Assembly (NCBI GenBank): GCA_020683205.1
Contig: CP085689.1
Span: 2,232,001 to 2,296,000 of the forward strand
Length of the DNA: 64,000 nt
Origin: Lentisphaerae bacterium WC36
Lineage (GTDB): Bacteria > Verrucomicrobiota > Lentisphaeria > Victivallales > SZUA-371
Direction of reading: 5' to 3'
This document shows positions 1 through 10,466 of the stretch, in pieces (the first letter of the stretch is position 1; each line of letters opens with the position of its first letter). The notes under the pieces are model-generated. The model was not told the DNA's origin. It saw only the letters and a program-made list of their open reading frames with translations, and ran no database searches. The position numbers and the translations under genes are program-made.

Positions 1-154
1 CTTCATTAATTTGTTCAATAATTAAAAATTCTTGGTCGTTTTTCTTAGATTTATTTAAAATATTTTCATTTATACTTTCAAATTCATCAATATCGATATC
101 ATTATTCAAAAAACTTTCTATATTTTTATAAATTAAATCTTTTCTTTTATTCAT
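1..154 (-). CDS. Partial small ORF after the Rhs gene, candidate immunity protein
   Basis: The first 51 codons of an ORF run off the left edge of the window. Translation begins MNKRKDLIYKNIESFLNN and is rich in Asp, Glu and Asn. The start codon lies 6 bases beyond the stop of the Rhs gene. A GGAG inside the last Rhs codons (Val-Glu-Lys-stop) can act as its ribosome binding site, with an 11-base spacer, so the two are probably translationally coupled. Rhs and other polymorphic toxin genes are typically followed directly by a small immunity gene. The N-terminal pattern (a helix with FLN, then acidic residues and EFE) is loosely like colicin-type immunity proteins. The immunity role is inferred from position only, and no domain can be assigned to the fragment. 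Confidence 0.6.
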   Translation of the reverse strand, partial: MNKRKDLIYKNIESFLNNDIDIDEFESINENILNKSKKNDQEFLIIEQINE

Positions 155-160
155 TTTTTG

Positions 161-3100
161 CTATTTCTCCACACAATCATAGTTAGCACACCCTTTAGAG
201 CATTTATTCATACAAATAGCTATATCTAGAGCTAGAAGTCCCCAACCTACAAAAGGCAAAGCTTTTCCTGCAAGCTTGGCAGCATTTTTGACTAAAAATT
301 TTTTTAGTGCTCTTTTTGCTTGCTTTTGAGCTGCTTTCCGAAGCTTATTTTTTTGAGATTTTATATACTTAGCTACCCTCACAGGACCTTGTCTTTTTAC
401 CTTATTAGGAATTGTATCTGGATTGATAAAAGTTTCACCCTTTAGAGCTTCATTCATACCAAGGGCCCCCACTCCTAAACGAAATAATGCTTGATTAGCG
501 TCATCACCAGGTTCAACCCCAAATACACATAATACAACGCATAGACCATATCGTGCGATATTAAGTTCAGGTTCAAAGCCACATTTGCAGCATTGCTCTT
601 TTAACCCATCAATATCAATAAAATCTATTACTTTGTTATTTACGAATCCATAAAGATTTACCCCACCGTCTTCTTCGATTGGGTCACGCTTTATCCATTT
701 GCCATTGCTTGGATTATAATAACGGTAATTATAATATACTAAACCACTTTCTTTCTCATAATATTCAGAACTGAATTTGAATACGTTTTCAACATTCTCA
801 TCTGTTTTTGCTAATTGTCCAAATGGGCTATAATCGTATTTATTAGCGATTTCTCCTGTTGTTAAATTAATTAACTGCGTAATATTTTTATTGCCATCTG
901 CGATGTAATTAAATACCACGCCATCTTTTTCTAATGCCAATAAATTATCACCTAACCATACAAATCTATCACTTATTGAGCCATTATTCAACTCATCAAC
1001 GGTTTTTATTAGCTTATATTTGTTATATATAAATGATTTATGTGATTTTAGCACCCATTCGTTGTTTTCTTTTTCGAAAACTTTCTTTTCACGACGACGA
1101 CCCATATAATCGTATTTAAACTCTAACTTTTGAGTAGTGTTTAACATTTTAACTAAACGATTTTCGCAATTCCAGTAATAATTGTAATTACCATCATTCT
1201 TTAAGTTACCATTAACATCATAAACATAACTTTCTGAATTTGGAATATCTTTAACAACTGATGATTTTTTACCAGTTGAATCTTCTGCTAAAACAATCAA
1301 CTTTTTACCGTCAATAACTTCAACTTTGCCCTCTAACTCAACTGCCGCACTGCCGTTTGCGTCGATATTTTCGCCGTTTGCGTCAACTTTTACCAACGTA
1401 CCATTTTGCGCTGTAACATCACCTTTAAATGGCATCGCTCCACGGTAGTTAAACTGTTGAATTTGATTTAAGTTATTATATGTACCGTTAATCTTGAAAT
1501 CATTCTTTTGATAGAATGTACGGTTACCAATCGCATCATATTTATAGATGAATTTATCAGCAAAATCTAAACTACTATCAGCAGCTATTAACTCACCTTT
1601 TTCATTATAGCGGTAACTGATCTTTTCTGCAACATCATAAGCAGTACCGTTTTTAGTAATTGATGTACGACGACCTAATTTATCCAATGTATAAACAAAA
1701 TCGCTAACAACGTTGCTATTTGACTTATTATTAATGCTTAACAACCTATCAGCATCATCAAAAGTATAACTACGCTCAACCGTATTTGTTCCAGAAATAG
1801 TAGTTTGTTTTGCTAGTAATTCACTATTTGTTTTATAGGTGAAATTTGTTGTCAAATTCTGACCATTAACGTTTACTGCCACTGAATTCAAACGACCCAA
1901 ATCATAACTATAGTCGATACTATAATCAGTTCCAGCTGTTAACTTACTTAGCATACCGTTTGTGTACTGGTAATTAACTGTCGCACTTGCGCCACTTTCA
2001 GCAGTCAAACGAGTGCTATTTCCTTCGTAATTGAAACTTGTTAGACCTGTTGCGTCTTCGATTTGACTAACACGGTTTAATTCATCATAGTTGTAGCGAA
2101 TATCATCACCTAGGCGGTTTCCTGTTAAAAATTCACCTAAATTATTGTAATGTTGCGCTGTTACTTCGTTTGTATCAACGTTTAATGATGGGTAATCAAT
2201 ACCACGTTGTTGACCTAAGTTATCATACCAGTAGCGAGTTGTAACTCCACGTTTATCGGTACGGCTAATCATCTTACCTTTTAGATCATATTCATAACTC
2301 AAATCAGCCGAGTCAACAGTTGAACCATCATATAGCTTCTTCACTAACTGACCATATTCGTTATAAACCCACTCAGTCACTGCGCCATTACCATCTGTCA
2401 TTGAAATCATTTGATTATTGGCATTATACGTAAAGCTTAATGGGTAGGTGTTTGCACCATCTTGACCAACTAACTGCCCCAAATTATTATAGTTTCTAAA
2501 CTGTTTTGTACCGTCCGCAAAAGTAATTTCCGTAATTTGGTTATTTAAATTATAGCCATACTTTGTAGTATTTCCTAACGCATCAGCTTGTGCTGTTAAA
2601 CGTTTAAATTTATCGTATGAGCTTGTTTGTTTTACAGAACCGCTTTCCGTTATTTTCACACGATTTCCTGCGTCGTCATATTCATAAACAGTTTCAACGC
2701 CTGCTTTAGACACTCTTTTTATTAAAAATGGTCCTTCGCTATATTGTGATGTTGTTGAACCATCAGCATACGTTGTTACTACTTTTTGTAAATTACCTTC
2801 TTCACTATAAGCCGTTGTAGTTGTTACACCGTCACGGGTAGAACTAACTTCACGACCTCGGCTATCAAAAGAGCCTGTACTACGAACTGTATAATTTGCT
2901 GTTTGTACATTACTATTACTTGCATCAACTCGAGCTGTTGCGATTTCATTAGTTGAACCAAAACGGTAGTCATAGCTATAACGTGCAACATTACGAACTA
3001 ACTCACTTACGTCATTATTAGCTGTATATGGTGCAGTTAAAGTATATAATAAGAAATCAGTTTCACTATAAATATTTTCTTGGCTCACATCTTTTGCGGT

Positions 3101-6049
3101 TTCAGTTGCACCAACCAATACTGGACCGATTGCCTTTAATAATTTACCATCATTGTCATATTCATTACGAACATAAACTACACCTTTAGCTGTATTTGTA
3201 TATTGTTTGATTAAACTACCATCTAATTCATATTCAAATTTAGAGCTAAAATTATTTTCATTAAATGTTAACGTATTTTTATCATGCTTATAAGGTCCAT
3301 ATTGAGCTTTAACCATACCATTCGAATAGTAAGTCATACTGTTTACAAGCGGTTGATCATCACTAGATTTTAATGGAGTTGTACTTGCAAGAGTTGCATT
3401 AATATCATTAATTTTTGCATCAGTTTCATTTGCAAACATTGCTGTGTGAATTAAACGTTGTTGATTATCATAAAAATTACGTTTAACTGTACTATCAGGG
3501 TTAATTGCATAAATCTGATTATCATAAAGATCATAGCCATATTGAATTGTACGTCCTAATTCGTCAGTTGCTGAAATTAAACGATTTGCATCATCATAAT
3601 TTACTTTAGTTACAGCCCCAGACATTGTTTTTACTTCAATTCGATTGCCACTAGTATCAAGTTTATAGCGTGTGTCCATGAACCGACGACCAGCTTTAGT
3701 CATACGAATTTCACGAACGATACGTTTACGTTGATCACGTTCATAAAGTATTACATTACCTTCACGGTCAGTGTATGAAGCCAATCCACAGCATGCATAT
3801 GACCATAATTCAAAAGTATTGTCAGAAGAATACTCTGCTTTAATACGTTGGTAAAAAATGTTGTAACTATTTTTAACAGTTTCATAAACTGTTTCGCTGC
3901 CATCTTTATCATAATAAGAATATTTAACCAAAATAGGATTGCCGCCAAAATCATATTCATACGAAACTTTTTTAAGTCCAGCTTTTGAAATTAAATGACC
4001 ATTGACAGCTTTAATTGGTAATTCACCTGGTGAATAAGCCTCTTTAATGCGTCCTTTATTATCACCTTGATCATAATATGTATAATAATTATTTAACTTC
4101 AACGTTGCTGTCGCATCACCACTAATTATACCATTTGCATATTCTTGACCAATATCATTATATAAAGATTTATATTCATGCCATTTTGTTAACTCATTAT
4201 TTAAGGCTTCCTTAGTTGTTCCTCCTACATAATAAAAAGTTGAATAAAAACCCTCTGGTATATCGCTTAAATTTTCTGTTGACCATTGACGCACCATTCC
4301 TGGCACCATTACGCTTTTTGAGATTAGTGACCCATCTGCAGCTGTAATTATAGTATCATAACTAATAACTGCACCGTCATTTGAATCGACCTTTAAATTT
4401 TCATATGTTTTAGTTCTTAAAATATTACCATCTTTATCGCGTTCTATTACTTTATAAATATGACCAAATTTTTGATAAATATCAGTTAAATCTTTTTGAT
4501 AAAGTGATAATTGACTAGAGTCTTTATAATATTGATAATCTTTTACGGCCAAAATGTTACCGTCTTCTACATTGCCACTATAAATAACCTCACGATAAAT
4601 TTTCCTACTTAAATAAGGACGATTTCTATAGAATTCATTATTTAAACCTCCTTTACCATATGTATCAAGCCGGTCTACTTGATGGGTTCTACCCAATGCA
4701 TCTTTATCTCCTTTATCTCCGTCTCTTCTCCATGCATTATTTTTATAAATAAAACTATTTGTTGTTAATGGGTTTTCAAATGAACCTTTTTTTGAATTCC
4801 AGTAATTGGCTGTAGAATGGCCATATTCAAAGTCATATCTTACTCTTTCCCAAGATCCGTCAGGGTGATTCAAAGTAATTTGGTACGGATTTTTCTGCCA
4901 CTCAATAGTACTAACAGGACCACCATTCTCTGATATCCTATTTATTGCCAAAACATAATTTGAATAGCTAGCAAAACTTAAATTTACTAGTTCATAGTCA
5001 TAAGTAAATGATCTTCCTCCCATATCTTCAATATGTTTTAAAAGAACATAATTTTTAGAACCATAGTTTTGATATTCATCATTTCTAGCTTCATATGACA
5101 ATTTCATGGTTCCCGTGATATTTTCAATAACACTTCCATCAATTGCTAATGGTCCATTTACCTCTTTTAGTTTACCATTAATGATTGAATCATCTTCAGT
5201 TAAGCCAGACCAATATACGAAATTAAACCTTCTATTATCTGCTGTAATTGCATAATCTGGTGACTTTGTAGTGTTATTTTGATTATAGAAAAACTTCAAC
5301 TTATCACCAGCCTTATCAGCAATCCACATTAAACGATACTCACTACCATTATATTTATTGAAATAATAGTGAAATTTGTCTTCATCAGTCATGATGACAT
5401 TAGTTTCATCCGAGGATAACCAAATATTTCTGCCTGCTTTTGGTCTACTAAGGTTTCCAGTATAGCCATCTCCATCATCTACAATAAAACCATCTTGCTT
5501 ATCGAATGTAAAAGTTTTACCATTTCCATAATAAAATTTTACTTCATTTTGAGATACTTCCAAACCATGGTCTAAATATGATATTGACCAATTCGTTCCT
5601 ACAGGAGCATTGTTATAAATTTCTCTTCGAGCCGAAGGTTCATAGTGCATTTTTAAAACAAAAGAAGGTCCTTTAGCGGCATTATACCACAATGGAATGT
5701 CATTTATATAAAAACGACCATCTTCTGATAATCTTGAAACAGGGGCTTTACAAATTCCTTTATTGCATGGAGAACGACTTCCACTATCAGTAAGACCTCC
5801 GCCACCAGTCCCTCCGCTTGGTGGGTTTGAACCTCCTCCTGATGTACCTGGAGAATTTTCACAAGATTCTGTAGTACAACCATCATCATTTGATGTCTCT
5901 GGTTGAGAATCACCTTCAGTTTCTTCACATGGTGTTGACCCAACATATTCTTCGTCACAAGCGAATAGTTGAGTAGGAGTAATATTTGCTATCGCAAATA
6001 TTCCAAATAGAAGGGATGAAACTATTTTATTATATTTTCTAATTTTCAT
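161..6049 (-). CDS. Secreted Rhs/YD-repeat protein with variable C-terminus
   Basis: A 1962-residue protein with an N-terminal signal peptide (about residues 1-30), then a Cys/Ser/Gly/Thr-rich linker (about 31-92). An N-terminal sandwich region with INDIPLWYNAAKGP and TNWSISYLDHGLEV is typical of Rhs proteins. A long array of YD repeats follows (for example YDDAGNRVKITESG, YDLKGKMISRTDKRG). The conserved Rhs core closes near residues 1755-1815 (SGLVYYNYRYYNPSNGKWIKRDPIEEDGGVNLYGFVNN, here split as two adjoining motifs). The last 146 residues, coded at 164-601, differ in character: several Cys pairs (CCKC, CVVLC), a long Lys/Arg-rich helix and a hydrophobic segment ending LLALDIAICMNKC. In this family the core forms a shell around a C-terminal toxin. 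Toxin activity here is inferred; no catalytic motif is recognised. It is the seventh gene of a secreted-protein operon. Confidence 0.9.
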   Translation of the reverse strand: MKIRKYNKIVSSLLFGIFAIANITPTQLFACDEEYVGSTPCEETEGDSQPETSNDDGCTTESCENSPGTSGGGSNPPSGGTGGGGLTDSGSRSPCNKGICKAPVSRLSEDGRFYINDIPLWYNAAKGPSFVLKMHYEPSARREIYNNAPVGTNWSISYLDHGLEVSQNEVKFYYGNGKTFTFDKQDGFIVDDGDGYTGNLSRPKAGRNIWLSSDETNVIMTDEDKFHYYFNKYNGSEYRLMWIADKAGDKLKFFYNQNNTTKSPDYAITADNRRFNFVYWSGLTEDDSIINGKLKEVNGPLAIDGSVIENITGTMKLSYEARNDEYQNYGSKNYVLLKHIEDMGGRSFTYDYELVNLSFASYSNYVLAINRISENGGPVSTIEWQKNPYQITLNHPDGSWERVRYDFEYGHSTANYWNSKKGSFENPLTTNSFIYKNNAWRRDGDKGDKDALGRTHQVDRLDTYGKGGLNNEFYRNRPYLSRKIYREVIYSGNVEDGNILAVKDYQYYKDSSQLSLYQKDLTDIYQKFGHIYKVIERDKDGNILRTKTYENLKVDSNDGAVISYDTIITAADGSLISKSVMVPGMVRQWSTENLSDIPEGFYSTFYYVGGTTKEALNNELTKWHEYKSLYNDIGQEYANGIISGDATATLKLNNYYTYYDQGDNKGRIKEAYSPGELPIKAVNGHLISKAGLKKVSYEYDFGGNPILVKYSYYDKDGSETVYETVKNSYNIFYQRIKAEYSSDNTFELWSYACCGLASYTDREGNVILYERDQRKRIVREIRMTKAGRRFMDTRYKLDTSGNRIEVKTMSGAVTKVNYDDANRLISATDELGRTIQYGYDLYDNQIYAINPDSTVKRNFYDNQQRLIHTAMFANETDAKINDINATLASTTPLKSSDDQPLVNSMTYYSNGMVKAQYGPYKHDKNTLTFNENNFSSKFEYELDGSLIKQYTNTAKGVVYVRNEYDNDGKLLKAIGPVLVGATETAKDVSQENIYSETDFLLYTLTAPYTANNDVSELVRNVARYSYDYRFGSTNEIATARVDASNSNVQTANYTVRSTGSFDSRGREVSSTRDGVTTTTAYSEEGNLQKVVTTYADGSTTSQYSEGPFLIKRVSKAGVETVYEYDDAGNRVKITESGSVKQTSSYDKFKRLTAQADALGNTTKYGYNLNNQITEITFADGTKQFRNYNNLGQLVGQDGANTYPLSFTYNANNQMISMTDGNGAVTEWVYNEYGQLVKKLYDGSTVDSADLSYEYDLKGKMISRTDKRGVTTRYWYDNLGQQRGIDYPSLNVDTNEVTAQHYNNLGEFLTGNRLGDDIRYNYDELNRVSQIEDATGLTSFNYEGNSTRLTAESGASATVNYQYTNGMLSKLTAGTDYSIDYSYDLGRLNSVAVNVNGQNLTTNFTYKTNSELLAKQTTISGTNTVERSYTFDDADRLLSINNKSNSNVVSDFVYTLDKLGRRTSITKNGTAYDVAEKISYRYNEKGELIAADSSLDFADKFIYKYDAIGNRTFYQKNDFKINGTYNNLNQIQQFNYRGAMPFKGDVTAQNGTLVKVDANGENIDANGSAAVELEGKVEVIDGKKLIVLAEDSTGKKSSVVKDIPNSESYVYDVNGNLKNDGNYNYYWNCENRLVKMLNTTQKLEFKYDYMGRRREKKVFEKENNEWVLKSHKSFIYNKYKLIKTVDELNNGSISDRFVWLGDNLLALEKDGVVFNYIADGNKNITQLINLTTGEIANKYDYSPFGQLAKTDENVENVFKFSSEYYEKESGLVYYNYRYYNPSNGKWIKRDPIEEDGGVNLYGFVNNKVIDFIDIDGLKEQCCKCGFEPELNIARYGLCVVLCVFGVEPGDDANQALFRLGVGALGMNEALKGETFINPDTIPNKVKRQGPVRVAKYIKSQKNKLRKAAQKQAKRALKKFLVKNAAKLAGKALPFVGWGLLALDIAICMNKCSKGCANYDCVEK

Positions 6050-6067
6050 TTATAATTACCTTAATTT

Positions 6068-7141
6068 TTATTTACAAATTTTTATACTTGCACTACCAAC
6101 TTCACCATTTTCTAAAAGTAAATTAACCGTATAAGAATGAACTCCTTTTGATAATTTTGTGGTGTCCAAGATATGATTATATTTAACTTTATTTACTGAT
6201 ATATTTTCCTCTAGAATATTTGTTCCATTCAAAAAATAAATTATTTTACCACTACTAGATTTCAATTTTTTATTATCAATTTTATTTAAATCAATTTCTA
6301 ATTCAATTTTATTATTATTAGGAATAAATTCTCCTTGATCATTTACCTCATTTGAAGATTGTATGTCAATATTTAACTTCTGCAAATTTGATGATTTAAA
6401 TACAGAAGACGCAACTTCAACATCATCAGGGTTAATATTTTTATTATAAACTAATGCATTTTTAATCCATTTTGCATCAATAAAAGATTCAGGCATTGGA
6501 GAAGATGACATCAATAAAATATAATTTTCAGGTAAAGACATCGCACTAACCTTTAATTGAAAATTAGTGGCATTAAGGTAGTTTTTTTGAGTCTTTTTAT
6601 CAATACCATCCCATGCAATATTAACATTTCCTTTTTTTACAGGAATCCAGGTAACAATATCAAATGAGTTTTTACTGTTCTCAGGAATAAATGTTACTTT
6701 AACTAATGCATCTTTAACTGAAGTAAAAGAAATATTTTTTTTATTCTTATCCCATTTTGCCCAATAAGTTAAACTATCAAATCCACCTGTCGTGTAAGTT
6801 TTATCTTTAACAAAAATAACACCATTCATGTCAGTAGTTTTGATACTATATGTATATAACTGTGTCGGTAGTTGTACATTTTTGCTATCTTTTCCATTCC
6901 ATGTTAAATCATGTTTTTTTCTGTACACGTTATCAGAAACTTTATTAACCATTTGCATGTTTTTATCAAAAATCATTAACTCAGCTTTTGTAAGCTTCAA
7001 CGTTTCAATTTGACACTGCCAATTTTTATCTTGTTGAATGTTAAAATCTTTTGAAGATGTTTGTTGTTTAACAATGGCAGATTTCATCTCCAAAATTAAA
7101 CCACAAAAAATAAACATACTTAAAAATAATCTAAATTTCAT
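6068..7141 (-). CDS. Secreted protein with FlgD-Ig-like repeats
   Basis: A 357-residue protein with a signal peptide (about residues 1-22, MKFRLFLSMFIFCGLILEMKS). Two segments fit the FlgD-type Ig-like fold seen in many exported proteins. The first (about 45-120) has IFDKNMQMVNKVSDNV, then TWNGKDSKNVQLPTQLYTYS. The second (about 135-205) has VTWIPVKKGNVNIAWDGIDK. The rest is Ser/Asn/Lys-rich beta-type sequence. It starts 18 bases after the upstream TSP3 fragment ends and stops 18 bases before the Rhs start, so all are very likely co-transcribed. A structural or docking role beside the Rhs protein is conceivable, but nothing in the sequence shows it. Confidence 0.75.
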   Translation of the reverse strand: MKFRLFLSMFIFCGLILEMKSAIVKQQTSSKDFNIQQDKNWQCQIETLKLTKAELMIFDKNMQMVNKVSDNVYRKKHDLTWNGKDSKNVQLPTQLYTYSIKTTDMNGVIFVKDKTYTTGGFDSLTYWAKWDKNKKNISFTSVKDALVKVTFIPENSKNSFDIVTWIPVKKGNVNIAWDGIDKKTQKNYLNATNFQLKVSAMSLPENYILLMSSSPMPESFIDAKWIKNALVYNKNINPDDVEVASSVFKSSNLQKLNIDIQSSNEVNDQGEFIPNNNKIELEIDLNKIDNKKLKSSSGKIIYFLNGTNILEENISVNKVKYNHILDTTKLSKGVHSYTVNLLLENGEVGSASIKICK

Positions 7142-7159
7142 TTTTAAACCTTCCTTATT

Positions 7160-7948
7160 CTATTTATTATTTTTTAATTCTAAATTAATTTTTGGTCCAT
7201 CAACATCATCCCAGCCATCAGGAGTCGTTGAATTCGTATCAACGTTATCATTGATTCCATCTCCATCCGTATCTGCTTTGTTAGGGTTAGTTTGTTGTTG
7301 ATATTCTTGCAGGTTAGTTAATCCGTCGCCATCGCTATCAGCGGTTAAATCAGTAATACCGTAGTGCTTTTCCCATTTGTCTGGAACATTGTTACTATTA
7401 GCATCTAAATTAACATCATTGGTCACTGGATCAAAACCATTCTGCAGCTCCCAATTATCCTCCATACCATCATTATCTGAGTCAGAATTGTTAGGATTAG
7501 TATTATTTTGCATTTCTTGAAGATTCGTTAAACCATCATTATCAAGGTCAAGAGTTGCATCTGCTGCATCATTAGGGTTTAATTTATTGTTGACTTCCCA
7601 ACCATCACTCATACCATCATTATCTGAATCAGCAATATTAGGATTTGTGCCATTTTTATATTCTTGAAGGTTTGTTAAGCCATCATTATCAGCATCAAGA
7701 GCTGCATCATTAGCATCGGTTCCATTCAAGTTATTATTATGTTCCCAACCATCAGGTATGCCATCACCATCAGTGTCTTTTTTAGTGATATCTAAGTAAG
7801 AATAATTATATTGAATTGGAAAGTCAATCCATGCACAATCAGAACCGTTTGATACTGAACCATCTTTACTATATTCAAATTTAAATTCATGGACTCCTGG
7901 AGTTAAATTATGCGAAAATAGAGTCCAATCTATACTTCCTGACCATTT
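7160..7948 (-). pseudogene. 3' part of the TSP3 gene, separated by an in-frame TAA
   Basis: This stretch is in the same frame as the 7949-10432 gene and continues its domain directly after the TAA at 7949-7951. It reads Lys-Trp-Ser-Gly-Ser-Ile-Asp-Trp, then LTPGVHEFKFEYSKDGSVSN, then GSDCAWIDFP. That is the second half of the beta-sandwich whose first half (VSSEGGYDYLKFYIDGVEV) ends the upstream ORF. Calcium-binding TSP3 repeats follow (DTDGDGIPDGWE, DLDNDGLTNLQE and so on). The first internal Met is at 7729, but it has no convincing ribosome binding site and would discard the sandwich half. So this is the tail of an interrupted gene, not an independent one. A sequencing error at the TAA would restore one 1090-codon gene. 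Confidence 0.75.
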
Positions 7949-10432
7949 TTAAACTTCAACTCCATCTATGTAAAACTTTAAATAATCATAGCCTCCCTCG
8001 CTTGAAACTTTATACCAAAATTCTATTTTTTCTCCCAAATCAGCAGTAAAACTAAAGGCCGATGACTGCGAATCATTAATATCCCCTGATTGAACAGCAT
8101 AATCATCCATTTTAACAGTATCTTGTTGAATAAACCAATTTTGATTTCCACTATGAACCCAATTAGTTGGCAATACACCATCTTCAATCATTAAATTAGG
8201 GTCTGGTAAAGACGCTATGTATTTAATATTTTTTTCTTCGCCATCATTTAAACCATCGTCATCTGTATCAGAATTGTTTGGGTCTGAACCGAGTTCAAGT
8301 TCCTCTTCATTAGTTAGACCATCATTATCATTATCATAAAAATCAAAAGCATTCAACTTTACAGCTAATTGATCAAGGTATATAGATGAAGAAGTATTTC
8401 CTGTGAGTTTAAATATTCTTAAATCACTATTGATAACATTAATATTTCCTTCAGAAATTTTTTCTTTATTAATGTAAAATTCATATGAGTTATCAACAGA
8501 ATTAATTAATAAACTTACTCTATCCCAATCTAAATCATCAGTTAAATCATTTTTAGACGATGCAATATTTTCAAATTCGCTATTTCCTGAAACTTTAAGC
8601 TTCAAATTACTATCTGTATCAACCTCAAATTCAGCAAAGTCAAATAAATTTATTTTAATATCATTTTTAAGAGTAATATAAAAATCAATCCAAATTTCTT
8701 TTTCAGAGATACTCTTAAATGTTCTTTTAACAACACTTTTTGAATCGTTGGCTAGTATTTCAATTGATTTACCTGAGTTATAAAAATCTTTATTTTCTAC
8801 AATATTGGCTTCCCCACTGCTAACAAGCCAACTATGTTGTCCATCAAGATTTGTTGTAAAAAATTCGTTAAAATCTTCAATATAAGGGAAGTTTATATCG
8901 TTATCTTTAACAAGAGGGTTCCAACCATTTTGAACTTCCCAACCATCATTCATTCCATCTTTATCAGTATCAAAATCATGAGGGTTTGTATTAAGCTCTA
9001 TTTCGTCAAAATCATTTAATTTATCACCATCTAAGTCAGAGTCGATATTTGAAACTATTGGGTTTAAGTTATGACTTATTTCATCTAAATCATTCATTCC
9101 ATCATTATCAACATCAGTACCGATATTAGAAACCCTTGGGTCTAATCCCAATTTGACTTCTTTTATATCAGTTAAATTATCATTATCAAGATCTGAAGAT
9201 ATATCATGAGCAACCAATGGGTTGAATTCTACATCTATCTCTTCCTTGTCAGTCATCGTATCGCCATCAGTATCACTATTCAAAGGATTTGTATTATGAG
9301 TATTAATTTCAACATTATCATCCAAACCATCACTATCAGAGTCCTTTTTCAATGGATTAGTATGATGAATGTTCACTTCGTCGATATCAGTTAATGTATC
9401 ACCATCCAAATCAGAAGAAGATGCATTTGCAATATTAGGATTTAAGCCATTTAAAACCTCGTCGACATCCATAATTGAATCATTATCTAAATCACTATTT
9501 AAATTTGAAACAAGCGGGTTCAACCCTATTTCAATTTCTTTTTTATCGGATAGACCGTCACCATCGGTGTCAAATTTACTTGGATTAGTATTATGAATAT
9601 TAACTTCGTCATTATCGGTTAATCCATCATTATCAGAGTCTATTTTTAAAGGATGAGATCCATAATTTTTAATTTCTTCAATATCAGATAAAGTATCATT
9701 ATCTGAATCTTTACCAATATTAGATAGCAAAGGATTTAATCCATGTTCAAGCTCTTCTTTATCACTTAATCCATCTCCATCTGTATCAGATGAATGCCAA
9801 CTTGTTTTATATATATATTGTTCAAAAGCATCTAATAAACCATCTTCATCTTTATCTAGAACAAAATGAAAATTAACTGTTTCTTTACAACCGCAGCTAT
9901 AATTAATCGTTATATTTTCTGAAATATTTATATCATTTAACGAATCACTAGGAATGACTGGACTAAAAATTAAAACTTGTTTGTTTATATCAAAAGGGTG
10001 TTGAGAAAAATTACCATTCCAGCTCGGAATATTGCTTTCACATCCACCACAATAGTAACTAGATCCTGGATTAGGAGAAGAACCTAAGTATAAATCTTCT
10101 TCAGTAATATATCCTATAGCATTTTTCCCAGGCAATACACAATAAACAGTAACATAACAGATAGGGTTAAAAAAGTAATCTTGACCTGCATAATTTGATG
10201 AATTACTTTGATAATATGATAGTGGACTATAACTTGTTCCTGACGTTATATTAATTACAATGTTTTCATTAAAAGGAGTAATACTTTTTAAAAAACATGA
10301 ATAAGCAGGAGGTGGCACTGGATGATCACAAGCTATTATATTTGGGTTATTATTAGTAGTAGCAAATGATTCTACGGCGGAAATTAAAATACAACTAAAA
10401 AGAAGTAATAAAATTCTAGTGTTAAACTTCAT
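7949..10432 (-). CDS. Large secreted TSP3-repeat protein, truncated by TAA
   Basis: An 827-residue product with a signal peptide (about residues 1-24, MKFNTRILLLLFSCILISAV) and a good ribosome binding site (AAAGGA). An N-terminal Cys-containing domain (about 30-190) precedes a long run of thrombospondin type 3 repeats (about 195-515) with DSDNDGLTDNDE and DTDGDGLSDKKE units. These bind calcium and make stiff stalks in known proteins. A concanavalin-like or carbohydrate-binding beta domain (about 520-695) follows, then two more TSP3 units and half a beta-sandwich. The ORF stops in the middle of that sandwich, and the missing half follows in frame at 7948-7160. The intact gene would encode about 1089 residues. 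Probable role: cell-surface adhesin or carbohydrate binding (inference). Confidence 0.85.
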   Translation of the reverse strand: MKFNTRILLLLFSCILISAVESFATTNNNPNIIACDHPVPPPAYSCFLKSITPFNENIVINITSGTSYSPLSYYQSNSSNYAGQDYFFNPICYVTVYCVLPGKNAIGYITEEDLYLGSSPNPGSSYYCGGCESNIPSWNGNFSQHPFDINKQVLIFSPVIPSDSLNDINISENITINYSCGCKETVNFHFVLDKDEDGLLDAFEQYIYKTSWHSSDTDGDGLSDKEELEHGLNPLLSNIGKDSDNDTLSDIEEIKNYGSHPLKIDSDNDGLTDNDEVNIHNTNPSKFDTDGDGLSDKKEIEIGLNPLVSNLNSDLDNDSIMDVDEVLNGLNPNIANASSSDLDGDTLTDIDEVNIHHTNPLKKDSDSDGLDDNVEINTHNTNPLNSDTDGDTMTDKEEIDVEFNPLVAHDISSDLDNDNLTDIKEVKLGLDPRVSNIGTDVDNDGMNDLDEISHNLNPIVSNIDSDLDGDKLNDFDEIELNTNPHDFDTDKDGMNDGWEVQNGWNPLVKDNDINFPYIEDFNEFFTTNLDGQHSWLVSSGEANIVENKDFYNSGKSIEILANDSKSVVKRTFKSISEKEIWIDFYITLKNDIKINLFDFAEFEVDTDSNLKLKVSGNSEFENIASSKNDLTDDLDWDRVSLLINSVDNSYEFYINKEKISEGNINVINSDLRIFKLTGNTSSSIYLDQLAVKLNAFDFYDNDNDGLTNEEELELGSDPNNSDTDDDGLNDGEEKNIKYIASLPDPNLMIEDGVLPTNWVHSGNQNWFIQQDTVKMDDYAVQSGDINDSQSSAFSFTADLGEKIEFWYKVSSEGGYDYLKFYIDGVEV

Positions 10433-10466
10433 TGTTTTGTTTCCTTTTGCTAAATTTTTTATATTA

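Noticed and set aside
1500-3900. Periodic sequence in the Rhs gene as a CRISPR or satellite array
   Set aside because: The periodicity is the protein-level YD repeat in one open frame; DNA units are diverged, with no identical repeats and spacers.
7160-7729. Independent 189-residue TSP3 protein starting at 7729
   Set aside because: The frame extends upstream to the TAA with coherent domain sequence, and the internal Met has no good ribosome binding site, so it is the tail of the upstream gene.
7949-7951. Programmed readthrough or selenocysteine at the split
   Set aside because: The codon is TAA, not TGA or TAG, and the following base is A; no structure that promotes readthrough is apparent. 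Mutation or sequencing error is simpler.
7200-9800. Repeated CATCATTATC-like stretches as DNA repeats
   Set aside because: They code for TSP3 Asp-rich loops, so they are coding repeats and not a separate element.
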